A stretch of DNA of 18,437 nt from an uncultured Atopobium sp. Its GTDB lineage: Bacteria > Actinomycetota > Coriobacteriia > Coriobacteriales > Atopobiaceae. Below the pieces are notes generated by a model that saw only the letters and a list, made by a program, of their open reading frames with translations, searched no databases and had not been told where the DNA came from. The position numbers and the translations under genes were made by a program. Location: contig CAMPCT010000018.1 in assembly GCA_946647055.1 (NCBI GenBank), forward strand, positions 1-18,437, written 5' to 3'. Below, one piece after another: positions 6,376-11,327 of the stretch. How positions within the stretch are numbered: the stretch's first letter is position 1; the number at the start of each line of letters is the position of its first letter.

Positions 6376-6936
6376 TCACAGAAACTTCTTGAGCTTCGCG
6401 GCCATGCGCTCGCGCCTGCGCTGCTCGGTCCTGAGCTGCCGCGTGAGGCGGCGCACCTCCCACTGCTCGAGCGCGACGGCGTACGCGTCCGCGTCCCTGT
6501 CCCGCTCGTAGCGCGTGGCGTTCGGGTCCTTGCGCGGCCTTGGCGGCCTTGGCTCGGTCACGCGCGGCACGCCGGTGTGCGACTCGCTGCGCTCGTACGC
6601 AGCCCTCGCGGCCGCCGGCATCCTCGCCATGAGGTCGGACATCTCCGCCTCCTCCTTGGCGAGCCTCCTGCGCAGCTGGCACGGCCGGCATATGCCGGTC
6701 TCGCGGGCGGTGGCGCTGCGCCTCCCGCACGCGGGGCACACGACGGTGCGCGGCTCGTGGTGGCGCAGGCTGACCGGGACGCCCTGCTCGCGCAGCCGCC
6801 GGGCCATGTGGCGGACGGACTCCGCGGAGCGGCCGAGGCGCGCGCATATCTCGCGCTCCGGGACGGCGCCCGCGCTCTCGATGAGGTACGCGACCTCGTC
6901 CATCGTCCAGTCCACCCGCCTGCCGCCGATGCGCAT
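6376..6936 (-). CDS. SANT/Myb-like helix-turn-helix protein with zinc ribbon (186 aa)
   Basis: Residues about 8-53 form a SANT/Myb-like DNA-binding unit (DWTMDEVAYLIESAG, then EICARLGRSAESVRHMARRL), akin to the two units in the HNH protein of this phage. A zinc ribbon follows with C67-x2-C70 and C83-x2-C86. The rest is charged and helical: EEAEMSDLMARMP, then a long Arg-rich tail (VRRLTRQLRTEQRRRERMAAKLKKFL) that may form a coiled coil. It probably binds DNA as an early regulator or replication accessory. The ATG lies six bases after the previous stop. The exact function is unknown; a homing-nuclease-derived regulator without a nuclease core is one possible origin. Confidence 0.8.
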   Translation of the reverse strand: MRIGGRRVDWTMDEVAYLIESAGAVPEREICARLGRSAESVRHMARRLREQGVPVSLRHHEPRTVVCPACGRRSATARETGICRPCQLRRRLAKEEAEMSDLMARMPAAARAAYERSESHTGVPRVTEPRPPRPRKDPNATRYERDRDADAYAVALEQWEVRRLTRQLRTEQRRRERMAAKLKKFL

Positions 6937-6942
6937 GGGTCG

Positions 6943-7182
6943 CTAGCCCTCCGTCCCCGCGAGCCACGCGGCGGACGGGCGCATGTCGGCGCCCAGTCCC
7001 TCCGCGCGGTCGCTGTAGTCGAGCGCCCCGGCGATGCCCATGCCGATGGCGAGCGTCACGACGAGCGCCACGGCGAGCAGCGCGTCGCGCGCGCGGTCTG
7101 CTAAGATGGCATTGCCTGCATCGGTGCGGGCTGTGGGGCGCGGACTTGCTTGGTGGCGGCTGCGTCCCTTTCTCTTTTCCAT
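6943..7182 (-). CDS. Small single-pass membrane protein (79 aa)
   Basis: The frame opens at the ATG at 7182 inside the 58-aa gene and overlaps it by 82 nt. The first 30 residues are basic (MEKRKGRSRHQ). A hydrophobic segment at about residues 34-54 (ALLAVALVVTLAIGMGIAGA) predicts one membrane span with a basic cytoplasmic N-terminus, followed by a short outside tail. No later ATG or GTG gives a protein with the span intact. The long overlap makes the exact start uncertain, but the frame is tightly placed, ending six bases before the next gene. The role is unknown; early phage membrane peptides sometimes block host functions or superinfection. Confidence 0.55.
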   Translation of the reverse strand: MEKRKGRSRHQASPRPTARTDAGNAILADRARDALLAVALVVTLAIGMGIAGALDYSDRAEGLGADMRPSAAWLAGTEG

Positions 7183-7277
7183 TCCTGATACCTTCTCTCG
7201 TTCTCGGGGTTTGCGTAGTACCTCGTGACCTCGCGCATGACGCTCCGCGCGAGCGCACGCCTGGTCGCGGCGTCCAC
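7101..7277 (-). CDS. Small charged hypothetical protein (58 aa), GTG start
   Basis: A GTG at 7277 overlaps the upstream gene's stop (TAGTG), giving a 58-aa product; the longer open frame above it is only a shadow of that gene. The protein is helical and charged (TRRALARSVMREVTRYYANP, RRYQEWKRERDAAATK) with a Pro/Ala/Met tail. No family is recognised. It sits in the group of small genes right behind the Cro-like gene, a common place for host-takeover or regulatory peptides. Confidence 0.55.
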   Translation of the reverse strand: MDAATRRALARSVMREVTRYYANPENERRYQEWKRERDAAATKQVRAPQPAPMQAMPS

Positions 7278-7564
7278 TACTCGCCGCGGGGCGGGACGGG
7301 CTGGTCGGTGTAGACCTGCTCGGTGTTGCCGGGCGTGACCTCGTCCATGCAGATCTCGGCGGGCTGGGGCTCGTCCACGATGCGGACGACGCGGTAGTCG
7401 CCGCCGTTGGTCGCCACGCGCATCTGCGCCGCGTAGACCTCGGCGCCCTCGCGTGTCCTGTAGCTTGCGGCGAACCACCCGAACCCGCCGTCGATGAAGC
7501 GGACGACCGCCCAGTTGGTGCCCTTGAGCACCTGAGCCGGGGTCATGCTCATGTAGTCGCTCAT
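7277..7564 (-). CDS. Hypothetical early protein (95 aa)
   Basis: The ATG at 7564 has an AAGGAG ribosome binding site (complement of about 7574-7579). The product is a small acidic, probably alpha/beta protein: TPAQVLKGTNWAVVRFIDGG, then AASYRTREGAEVYAAQMR, YRVVRIVDEPQ and a flexible tail. No family is recognised. A copy of the candidate operator CGTTAAACGGAAT lies just upstream (7587-7599), so expression may be controlled separately from the Cro-like gene. Confidence 0.75.
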   Translation of the reverse strand: MSDYMSMTPAQVLKGTNWAVVRFIDGGFGWFAASYRTREGAEVYAAQMRVATNGGDYRVVRIVDEPQPAEICMDEVTPGNTEQVYTDQPVPPRGE

Positions 7565-7586
7565 CTGTATCGCTCCTTCCAGATTT

Positions 7587-7599
7587 CGTTAAACGGAAT
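7587..7599. promoter_or_regulatory. Candidate repressor operator, copy in the early operon
   Basis: CGTTAAACGGAAT matches CGTTAAACGCAAT at 7864-7876 in 12 of 13 bases. It lies between the end of the Cro-like gene and the ribosome binding site of the 95-aa gene. The core CGTTAAACG is an imperfect dyad. Repetition and location suggest binding by the CI-like or Cro-like protein. Confidence 0.5.
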
Positions 7600-7601
7600 T
7601 G

Positions 7602-7823
7602 CTAGGCCAAAAAAAGAGAGCCAACGGCGTCCCTGAGCAGCTTGCGCCCCGGCTCGTTCATCTGCTCGTAAAGACCAACGAGGTCTGATAGGTGGTACTC
7701 GCCGGGGTTAGTCTCGCGCAGGGTGTACGTTGGGCGAGAAACGCCGCAGATGGATGCGGCTTTTTCTAGCGAAATGCCAGACGCACGGCGCGCCGACTCG
7801 AACCCTTCGCTGTCTATCTTCAT
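7602..7823 (-). CDS. Cro-like helix-turn-helix regulator (73 aa)
   Basis: This is the first gene of the leftward early operon, divergent from the CI-like repressor. The ATG at 7823 follows AAGGAGG with five bases between; a GTG six bases earlier lies inside that ribosome binding site and is rejected. The 73-aa protein carries an XRE-type helix-turn-helix at about residues 6-40 (FESARRASGISLEKAASICGVSRPTYTLRE), then LSDLVGLYEQMNEPGRKLLRDAVGSL. By position and fold it is the lytic-side regulator opposing the repressor, binding the shared operators in 7824-7943 and perhaps the site at 7587. Confidence 0.85.
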   Translation of the reverse strand: MKIDSEGFESARRASGISLEKAASICGVSRPTYTLRETNPGEYHLSDLVGLYEQMNEPGRKLLRDAVGSLFLA

Positions 7824-7863
7824 GGTCACCTCCTTTCGACATATACAGCTTAACCTACGATTA

Positions 7864-7876
7864 CGTTAAACGCAAT
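7864..7876. promoter_or_regulatory. Candidate repressor operator overlapping the early promoter
   Basis: CGTTAAACGCAAT here recurs, with one change, at 7587-7599, and TTAACGCAA at 7919-7927 is a shorter variant. It abuts the proposed -10 box of the leftward promoter, so a bound repressor would block it. Confidence 0.5.
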
Positions 7877-7903
7877 AATTATTCTGCAAAAAGAAATTGC
7901 CAA
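7876..7903 (-). promoter_or_regulatory. Predicted leftward early promoter
   Basis: On the minus strand TTGGCA (7903-7898) and TAATTA (7881-7876) are separated by 16 bases, in a locally AT-rich stretch upstream of the Cro-like gene. The spacing and boxes fit a sigma-70-type promoter; the call rests on sequence resemblance only. The rightward repressor promoter must also lie here (perhaps with TAAAAT at 7908-7913 as -10), but no good -35 is evident. Confidence 0.45.
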
Positions 7904-7943
7904 GTTGTAAAATCATAATTAACGCAACACGGAAGGAGCGGCC

Positions 7944-8597
7944 ATGGGACTGCCTGAGAACATCGACGCGCTGCTGGTCAAGTTCGACATCAACCAGGAG
8001 TCGCTCGCACGCGTCGCGGGGGTCGCCCCGGCGACGGTCACGCGGTGGCGGCAGGGGTCGCAGATGCGCAGGGGCTCGATCGAGAAGATATGCGAGTTCT
8101 TCGGGCTGAGCGAGGACGACTTGCTCTCCGACTCGTACGGGCTCGCGGCGAAGGAGCACGGGCGCTTCGGCGGCGTCCCGGTCAATGCGGGCGACGACGC
8201 AACGGTCCCGCTCGTCACCCTGGGAAGCGTGCACGCCGGGCCGCTCTCCGAGGAGGGGGAGGCGGAGCGGACGGTGGACGTCCCCGCGTCCCTGCTGAGG
8301 TCGCACCCGTGCGCCCGGGCGCTCGTGGTGGAGGGCGACTGCATGGACCGCGTGGCCCCGCCGGGCATGTGCGTGGTGTACGACCCAGACATGGAGCCGC
8401 GCAACGGCAGCGTGGTGATAGTCGAGACGGAGGGCTACGACGCGGTGATGCGCCGCTGGTACCGCGGCGGCGACACGCTGATGCTCGTTGCGGACAGCCA
8501 CGAACGGCACCCCGACATAGTGCTGCACGAGGACGACGGGCCGATCCGCGTGGTCGGCGTGGTGGTTTGGGTCCAGAGTTCGGAGGAGATGAGCTGA
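7944..8597 (+). CDS. CI/LexA-like phage repressor with S24-type domain (Cys/Arg dyad)
   Basis: The 217-aa protein would keep the prophage silent by binding operators in the divergent control region. Residues about 4-60 form an XRE helix-turn-helix (QESLARVAGVAPATVTRWRQG). Residues about 88-212 form an S24/LexA-like domain with the Ala98-Gly99 cleavage site (SVHAGPLSEEG) and a VEGDCMDRVAPPGM motif. The nucleophile position, usually Ser in G-D/N-S-M, is Cys133, and the position of the catalytic Lys (37 residues later, as in LexA S119/K156) is Arg170 within DAVMRRWYRG. RecA-triggered self-cleavage may therefore be altered or absent. GGAAGGAG lies five bases before the ATG. The next gene starts inside its stop codon (TGATG). 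Confidence 0.92.
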   Translation: MGLPENIDALLVKFDINQESLARVAGVAPATVTRWRQGSQMRRGSIEKICEFFGLSEDDLLSDSYGLAAKEHGRFGGVPVNAGDDATVPLVTLGSVHAGPLSEEGEAERTVDVPASLLRSHPCARALVVEGDCMDRVAPPGMCVVYDPDMEPRNGSVVIVETEGYDAVMRRWYRGGDTLMLVADSHERHPDIVLHEDDGPIRVVGVVVWVQSSEEMS

Positions 8598-9112
8598 TGG
8601 ACGGCAAGAGGGTGCCCATGTGGGCGAGAATCGCGATAGTGCTCGTCACGCTCGTGGCGGCCGCGCTGATAGTTGTCCTGCTCGTGGGCGGGCTCGGCGT
8701 GGGCGACGGCGGCGAGACGCAGGGGGACGCCACGGAGCAGACGGAACAGGCACCGGACGACTCCGCGCAGGTGTTCGAGTTCCAGTCCATGTCGGTCGAG
8801 TACCGCGACACGCAGGACGTTACGGGCAACGCCCTCGTCTCGTTCGCCGTCACGAACAGGCTGGACGTCCCGGTGCGCGTCATGTTCGAGGGCGTCGTGG
8901 TCAACGACCAGTTCGACGTGCAGACGCTCGGCGGCAGCAACGAGGACATAGCGCCGGGCGACACGGGCGCCGCGTCCATCTCGTTCGGGGTCACGACGCA
9001 GACAACGCTGGAAGGCACAGAGGACCTCACGTCGGTGGCCGCGGACGTCGTGCTCGTCGACGCGACCACGGGCGAGCGCGTGGCAACGGAGCGCATCTTC
9101 GTGGCTATCTAG
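8597..9112 (+). CDS. Membrane-anchored protein coupled to the repressor; lysogenic conversion candidate
   Basis: The ATG overlaps the repressor stop by one base (TGATG), so it should be translated with the repressor in lysogens. The 171-aa product has a short basic N-terminus, one hydrophobic span at about residues 9-33 (RIAIVLVTLVAAALIVVLLV), an acidic Thr/Gln/Glu-rich linker (37-55), and an outer beta-rich domain (about 58-171: VFEFQSMSVEYRDTQDV, VSFAVTNRLDVPVRVMF, GDTGAASISFGV, IFVAI) resembling the immunoglobulin-like DUF4352/FxLYD class of surface proteins. No lipobox cysteine is present, so it is likely a signal-anchored protein facing outward. Its place between repressor and integrase suggests superinfection exclusion or another lysogen-expressed surface function; that is inference. 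Confidence 0.8.
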   Translation: MDGKRVPMWARIAIVLVTLVAAALIVVLLVGGLGVGDGGETQGDATEQTEQAPDDSAQVFEFQSMSVEYRDTQDVTGNALVSFAVTNRLDVPVRVMFEGVVVNDQFDVQTLGGSNEDIAPGDTGAASISFGVTTQTTLEGTEDLTSVAADVVLVDATTGERVATERIFVAI

Positions 9113-9124
9113 ATAAATAGATGC

Positions 9125-9156
9125 GCCCCGCGTCATGCTTGGCGGCTACGCGGGGC
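9125..9156. terminator. GC-rich hairpin between repressor operon and integrase
   Basis: GCCCCGCGT (9125-9133) is the exact reverse complement of ACGCGGGGC (9148-9156), with a 14-nt loop, 12 bases after the last stop of the repressor operon. The following TCTTGCC is only weakly T-rich, so it may be an imperfect terminator that limits read-through into the integrase gene, or a protein-binding dyad. Confidence 0.45.
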
Positions 9157-9198
9157 TCTTGCCAATCCGTCGGTCAAGGAGGAAGGCGGCATCATTAT

Positions 9199-10740
9199 AT
9201 GTCAAAGACGGCACGCGACCGCGCGGCGATATACGCGCGGTTCTCGTCGCACAACCAGCGCGACGAGTCCATAGACATACAGCTCGAGAACTGCCGGGCC
9301 TACTGCGAGGAGCGCGGGCTCGCCGTGGTGGGGGAGTACTGCGACCACGCGCAGACGGGACGCGACACCAACCGCGCCGCGTTCCAGCGCATGCTGAGGG
9401 ACGCTGACCGGCACCTCTTCGACTTCGTGGTCATATATAAAGTTACCCGCATCATGCGCAACCGCGACGAGATGGCGCTGCTGCGCCTGCAGCTCGCGCG
9501 GGACCGCGTGGAGATACTCTACGCGGGCGAGAGCATCGCGCAGGGCAGCTCGGGCGTCCTGCAGCTCGGCATGCTCGAGGTGCTCGCGGAGTGGGAGAGC
9601 GCCCTCATGGGCGAGCGCATACGCGACGGAATACAAAAGAACGCGAGGGACTGCCGGGCCAACGGGCGCCCGATGTTCGGCTGGGACATCGTGGACGGCC
9701 GATACGTGGTAAACGAGCGCGAGGCCGCGGCGCTGCGCGAGTGCCGGCGCATCATCATGTCAGGCGGCTCCGTGGCGGACGCGGTGCGCTCGATGGAGGG
9801 CATGCGGGGCAAGCGGGGCGGGCGGATCACCCAGCAGGTGCTCGCCAAGATGCTCGTGCGGCCGCAGAACTACGGCACCTACATGTACGCGGGCGTCGTC
9901 GTCGAGGGCGGGATGCCCGCGATCTGGACGAGGAGGGAGCAGGAGGCCATGGTTGACGCGATGTCCGCGGGCTGCAAGCCGCGCAGGGGGCCGGAGCAGG
10001 AGTGGTACCCGCTCACGGGACGACTCGTCCACGTCCACGCCGACGGGACGGCGTACGGCATGCGCGGGGTCTCCGGCACGTCCCGGCATGGCAGCCGCTA
10101 CCATTACTACCAGTGCCGCAAGTGCCGCCACACGCTGCGCAAGGACGCCACGGAGGCCATGGTCGCCGACGAGCTGCGCCGCGTGCTCGAGTCCGAGGCC
10201 GTGCGCGAGCGGATAGCCGACATGGTTATGGACGAGGACGCGTGGCGCGACGAGGGCCCCAGCGAGTCTGACGTGGTGGCCGCGGAGCTCGCCGAGGTCG
10301 AGCGGGCGTTCTCGAACATCCTGGACGCGATGGAGATGGGCGTCGTCCCGCCCGGCACGCGCGAGAGGGTGGACGCCCTCAAGGAGCGGCAGGCGCTGCT
10401 CGAGCGCGAGCTGCGCGAGGCCCGTGCCGTGGAGGGCATGCGGCTGGACCGCGACCGCGTGCTGCACTGGCTGGAGCAGGCGGGCGAGCACGACGGGGAC
10501 GCGCTGACGTCCATGTTCGTGAGCAGGGTGGAGTGGCACGACGACGGCACGCTGCGCGTGGTCTGCCTGTTCGACGACGAAACCCCCCGCCATGAGGGGG
10601 CGAGGGGTTCGTACGAAGGTCGCATGGTGGAGCTCGGGCGAGGTTGTGCGAACACGCGGATATATGCGACTAGCTGCGGGTTCGTGATCGTGGTCGACTC
10701 GGGGCGGGCTACATCTTCCTATCGGTCCGTCTCGGCCTGA
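9199..10740 (+). CDS. Large serine recombinase (phage integrase)
   Basis: The ATG at 9199 follows AAGGAGG (about 9176-9182, long spacing of some 16 bases); the frame stays open upstream without homology. The 513-aa protein has the resolvase catalytic domain at about residues 8-150 with IYARFSSHNQ (Ser16 as nucleophile, Arg14), Arg84/Arg87 in KVTRIMRNRD and EWESALMGERIRDG. A recombinase domain (about 155-250) and a zinc-ribbon region (about 261-305) follow, the latter keeping C296-x2-C299 but with H268/H270 where the first Cys pair normally lies. A coiled-coil region lies at 355-435. Such enzymes integrate phage DNA at attP/attB and excise it with a directionality factor; no such factor was identified here. 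Residues 462-513 form a tail beyond the usual end. The last 32 bases overlap a minus-strand gene. Confidence 0.95.
   Translation: MSKTARDRAAIYARFSSHNQRDESIDIQLENCRAYCEERGLAVVGEYCDHAQTGRDTNRAAFQRMLRDADRHLFDFVVIYKVTRIMRNRDEMALLRLQLARDRVEILYAGESIAQGSSGVLQLGMLEVLAEWESALMGERIRDGIQKNARDCRANGRPMFGWDIVDGRYVVNEREAAALRECRRIIMSGGSVADAVRSMEGMRGKRGGRITQQVLAKMLVRPQNYGTYMYAGVVVEGGMPAIWTRREQEAMVDAMSAGCKPRRGPEQEWYPLTGRLVHVHADGTAYGMRGVSGTSRHGSRYHYYQCRKCRHTLRKDATEAMVADELRRVLESEAVRERIADMVMDEDAWRDEGPSESDVVAAELAEVERAFSNILDAMEMGVVPPGTRERVDALKERQALLERELREARAVEGMRLDRDRVLHWLEQAGEHDGDALTSMFVSRVEWHDDGTLRVVCLFDDETPRHEGARGSYEGRMVELGRGCANTRIYATSCGFVIVVDSGRATSSYRSVSA
10584..10600 (-). terminator. Possible terminator of the leftward late operon
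   Basis: On the minus strand a CCCCC/GGGGG stem (10600-10596 with 10588-10584, 7-nt loop) is followed by GTTTCG, about 110 bases beyond the last late gene and inside the integrase coding region. The T run is short. An alternative pairing uses AACCCC (10581-10586) with GGGGTT (10604-10609). Confidence 0.3.
10608..10617. repeat. Perfect 10-bp palindrome near the integrase 3' end
   Basis: TTCGTACGAA is self-complementary. It lies in the segment encoding the extra C-terminal tail of the integrase, a plausible but unproven place for the phage attachment site. Looser relatives, GGTTGTGCGAAC and GGGTTCGTGATCG, follow within about 90 bases. Confidence 0.4.
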
Positions 10741-10861
10741 ACTCGTCGCAGGTGTGAAGGCACCGCGGGCACACGAGCACGTACCACGTGCCGCCGCGCA
10801 CCGTGCGGTCACGTCCGATATCTTTCATCTCGCCGCCGCACTTGGGGCAACGCCGTCTCAT
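10709..10861 (-). CDS. Small zinc-ribbon protein (50 aa)
   Basis: The frame starts at the ATG at 10861, which overlaps the stop of the 42-aa gene (ATGA), and ends at 10709 inside the 3' end of the convergent integrase gene. The product has CPKCGGEM at residues 5-12 and CPRC at 31-34, a classic two-knuckle zinc ribbon, with a basic end (RPRRTDRKM). It is the last gene of the leftward late operon. Its role is unknown; small zinc-ribbon proteins often bind nucleic acid or a partner protein. Confidence 0.75.
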   Translation of the reverse strand: MRRRCPKCGGEMKDIGRDRTVRGGTWYVLVCPRCLHTCDEFRPRRTDRKM

Positions 10862-10986
10862 GGCTGCACCACCACGAAGGCGAAGCAGAGCGCATGGATG
10901 AGCAGCCCCACGACGGCGGATGCCATGGCCGCGACAAGCACGGCGAGCCCGCAGAGCAGCGCTATGCGCCGGATCGGGTGCATCAT
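10858..10986 (-). CDS. Small hydrophobic peptide (42 aa)
   Basis: The ATG at 10986 (a second ATG follows immediately) overlaps the stop of the 114-aa gene, and the stop overlaps the next ATG, so the frame is coupled on both sides. The peptide (MMHPIRRIALLCGLAVLV...) is hydrophobic for most of its length after a short basic start, enough for one long or two short membrane spans, and ends in VVVQP. It lies after holin and endolysin and may be an accessory lysis or membrane peptide; no family is recognised. Confidence 0.65.
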   Translation of the reverse strand: MMHPIRRIALLCGLAVLVAAMASAVVGLLIHALCFAFVVVQP

Positions 10987-11327
10987 CGGTCGGTCACCTC
11001 CATCTGCTCGCCGTCGGCATCGAGCCGTGGGCAGCATCCCCCGCGGTCGTTGACGAGGTACTGCATCCCCGTGTCCGGGTCGATGAGCACGTACCAGCGG
11101 ATGAGCTGGCCGTCGTAGGTCGCGGTCGCGGTCAGAGAGTCGTGCGCTTGCTTTCGGGCCTTTCCGGTCGCGGCGTCATTGGTCTGCTTGGCGAGGATGC
11201 CGCAGAACACGCCCAGCAGCGAGAGTATCAGCACCACCACAACCACGACCACGCACCCGCTGTGGTCGGTCTCGCGCCGCTTTGTCCCGCGCCGAATGTC
11301 GTAGTCGTACCTTGTGCGCTTGGTCAC
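10983..11327 (-). CDS. Small membrane protein of the lysis region (114 aa), GTG start
   Basis: A GTG at 11327 overlaps the endolysin stop (GTGA) and is preferred over the GTG nine bases upstream. The 114-aa protein has a basic N-terminus (TKRTRYDYDIRRGTKRRE), one strong hydrophobic span at about residues 25-47 (SGCVVVVVVVLILSLLGVFC) and a mainly hydrophilic outer domain (TATATYDGQLIRWYVLIDPD, a Cys-Cys pair in GGCCPRLDADG). It could be an accessory lysis protein, a holin regulator or a surface protein. No known family is assigned. Confidence 0.75.
   Translation of the reverse strand: MTKRTRYDYDIRRGTKRRETDHSGCVVVVVVVLILSLLGVFCGILAKQTNDAATGKARKQAHDSLTATATYDGQLIRWYVLIDPDTGMQYLVNDRGGCCPRLDADGEQMEVTDR

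Larger units (their letters stand above)
7824..7943. promoter_or_regulatory. Divergent lysis-lysogeny control region
   Basis: This AT-rich interval separates the Cro-like gene (left) from the CI-like gene (right). It contains CGTTAAACGCAAT (7864-7876), TTAACGCAA (7919-7927) and a TTAAC/GTTAA dyad (7851-7855 and 7866-7870). Ribosome binding sites for both genes lie at its ends (AAGGAGG at 7829-7835 on the minus strand; GGAAGGAG at 7931-7938 on the plus strand). Confidence 0.75.

Noticed and set aside
7602..7829. GTG start for the Cro-like gene
   Set aside because: The GTG lies inside the AGGAGG ribosome binding site that serves the ATG at 7823.
8215..9136. Minus-strand frames opposite the repressor and membrane protein genes
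   Set aside because: The Ser/Thr/Pro/Arg-rich readings have no recognisable domain, whereas the plus-strand frames encode a clear repressor and a coupled membrane protein.
9121..9198. Longer integrase start at 9121
   Set aside because: The extra 26 residues cover the hairpin and the ribosome binding site and lack similarity to the resolvase N-terminus; the catalytic domain begins properly after the ATG at 9199.
10581..10700. tRNA-like GGTTCG words near the integrase end
   Set aside because: No acceptor, D or anticodon arms could be built around them; they are better read as part of a palindromic or att-like region.
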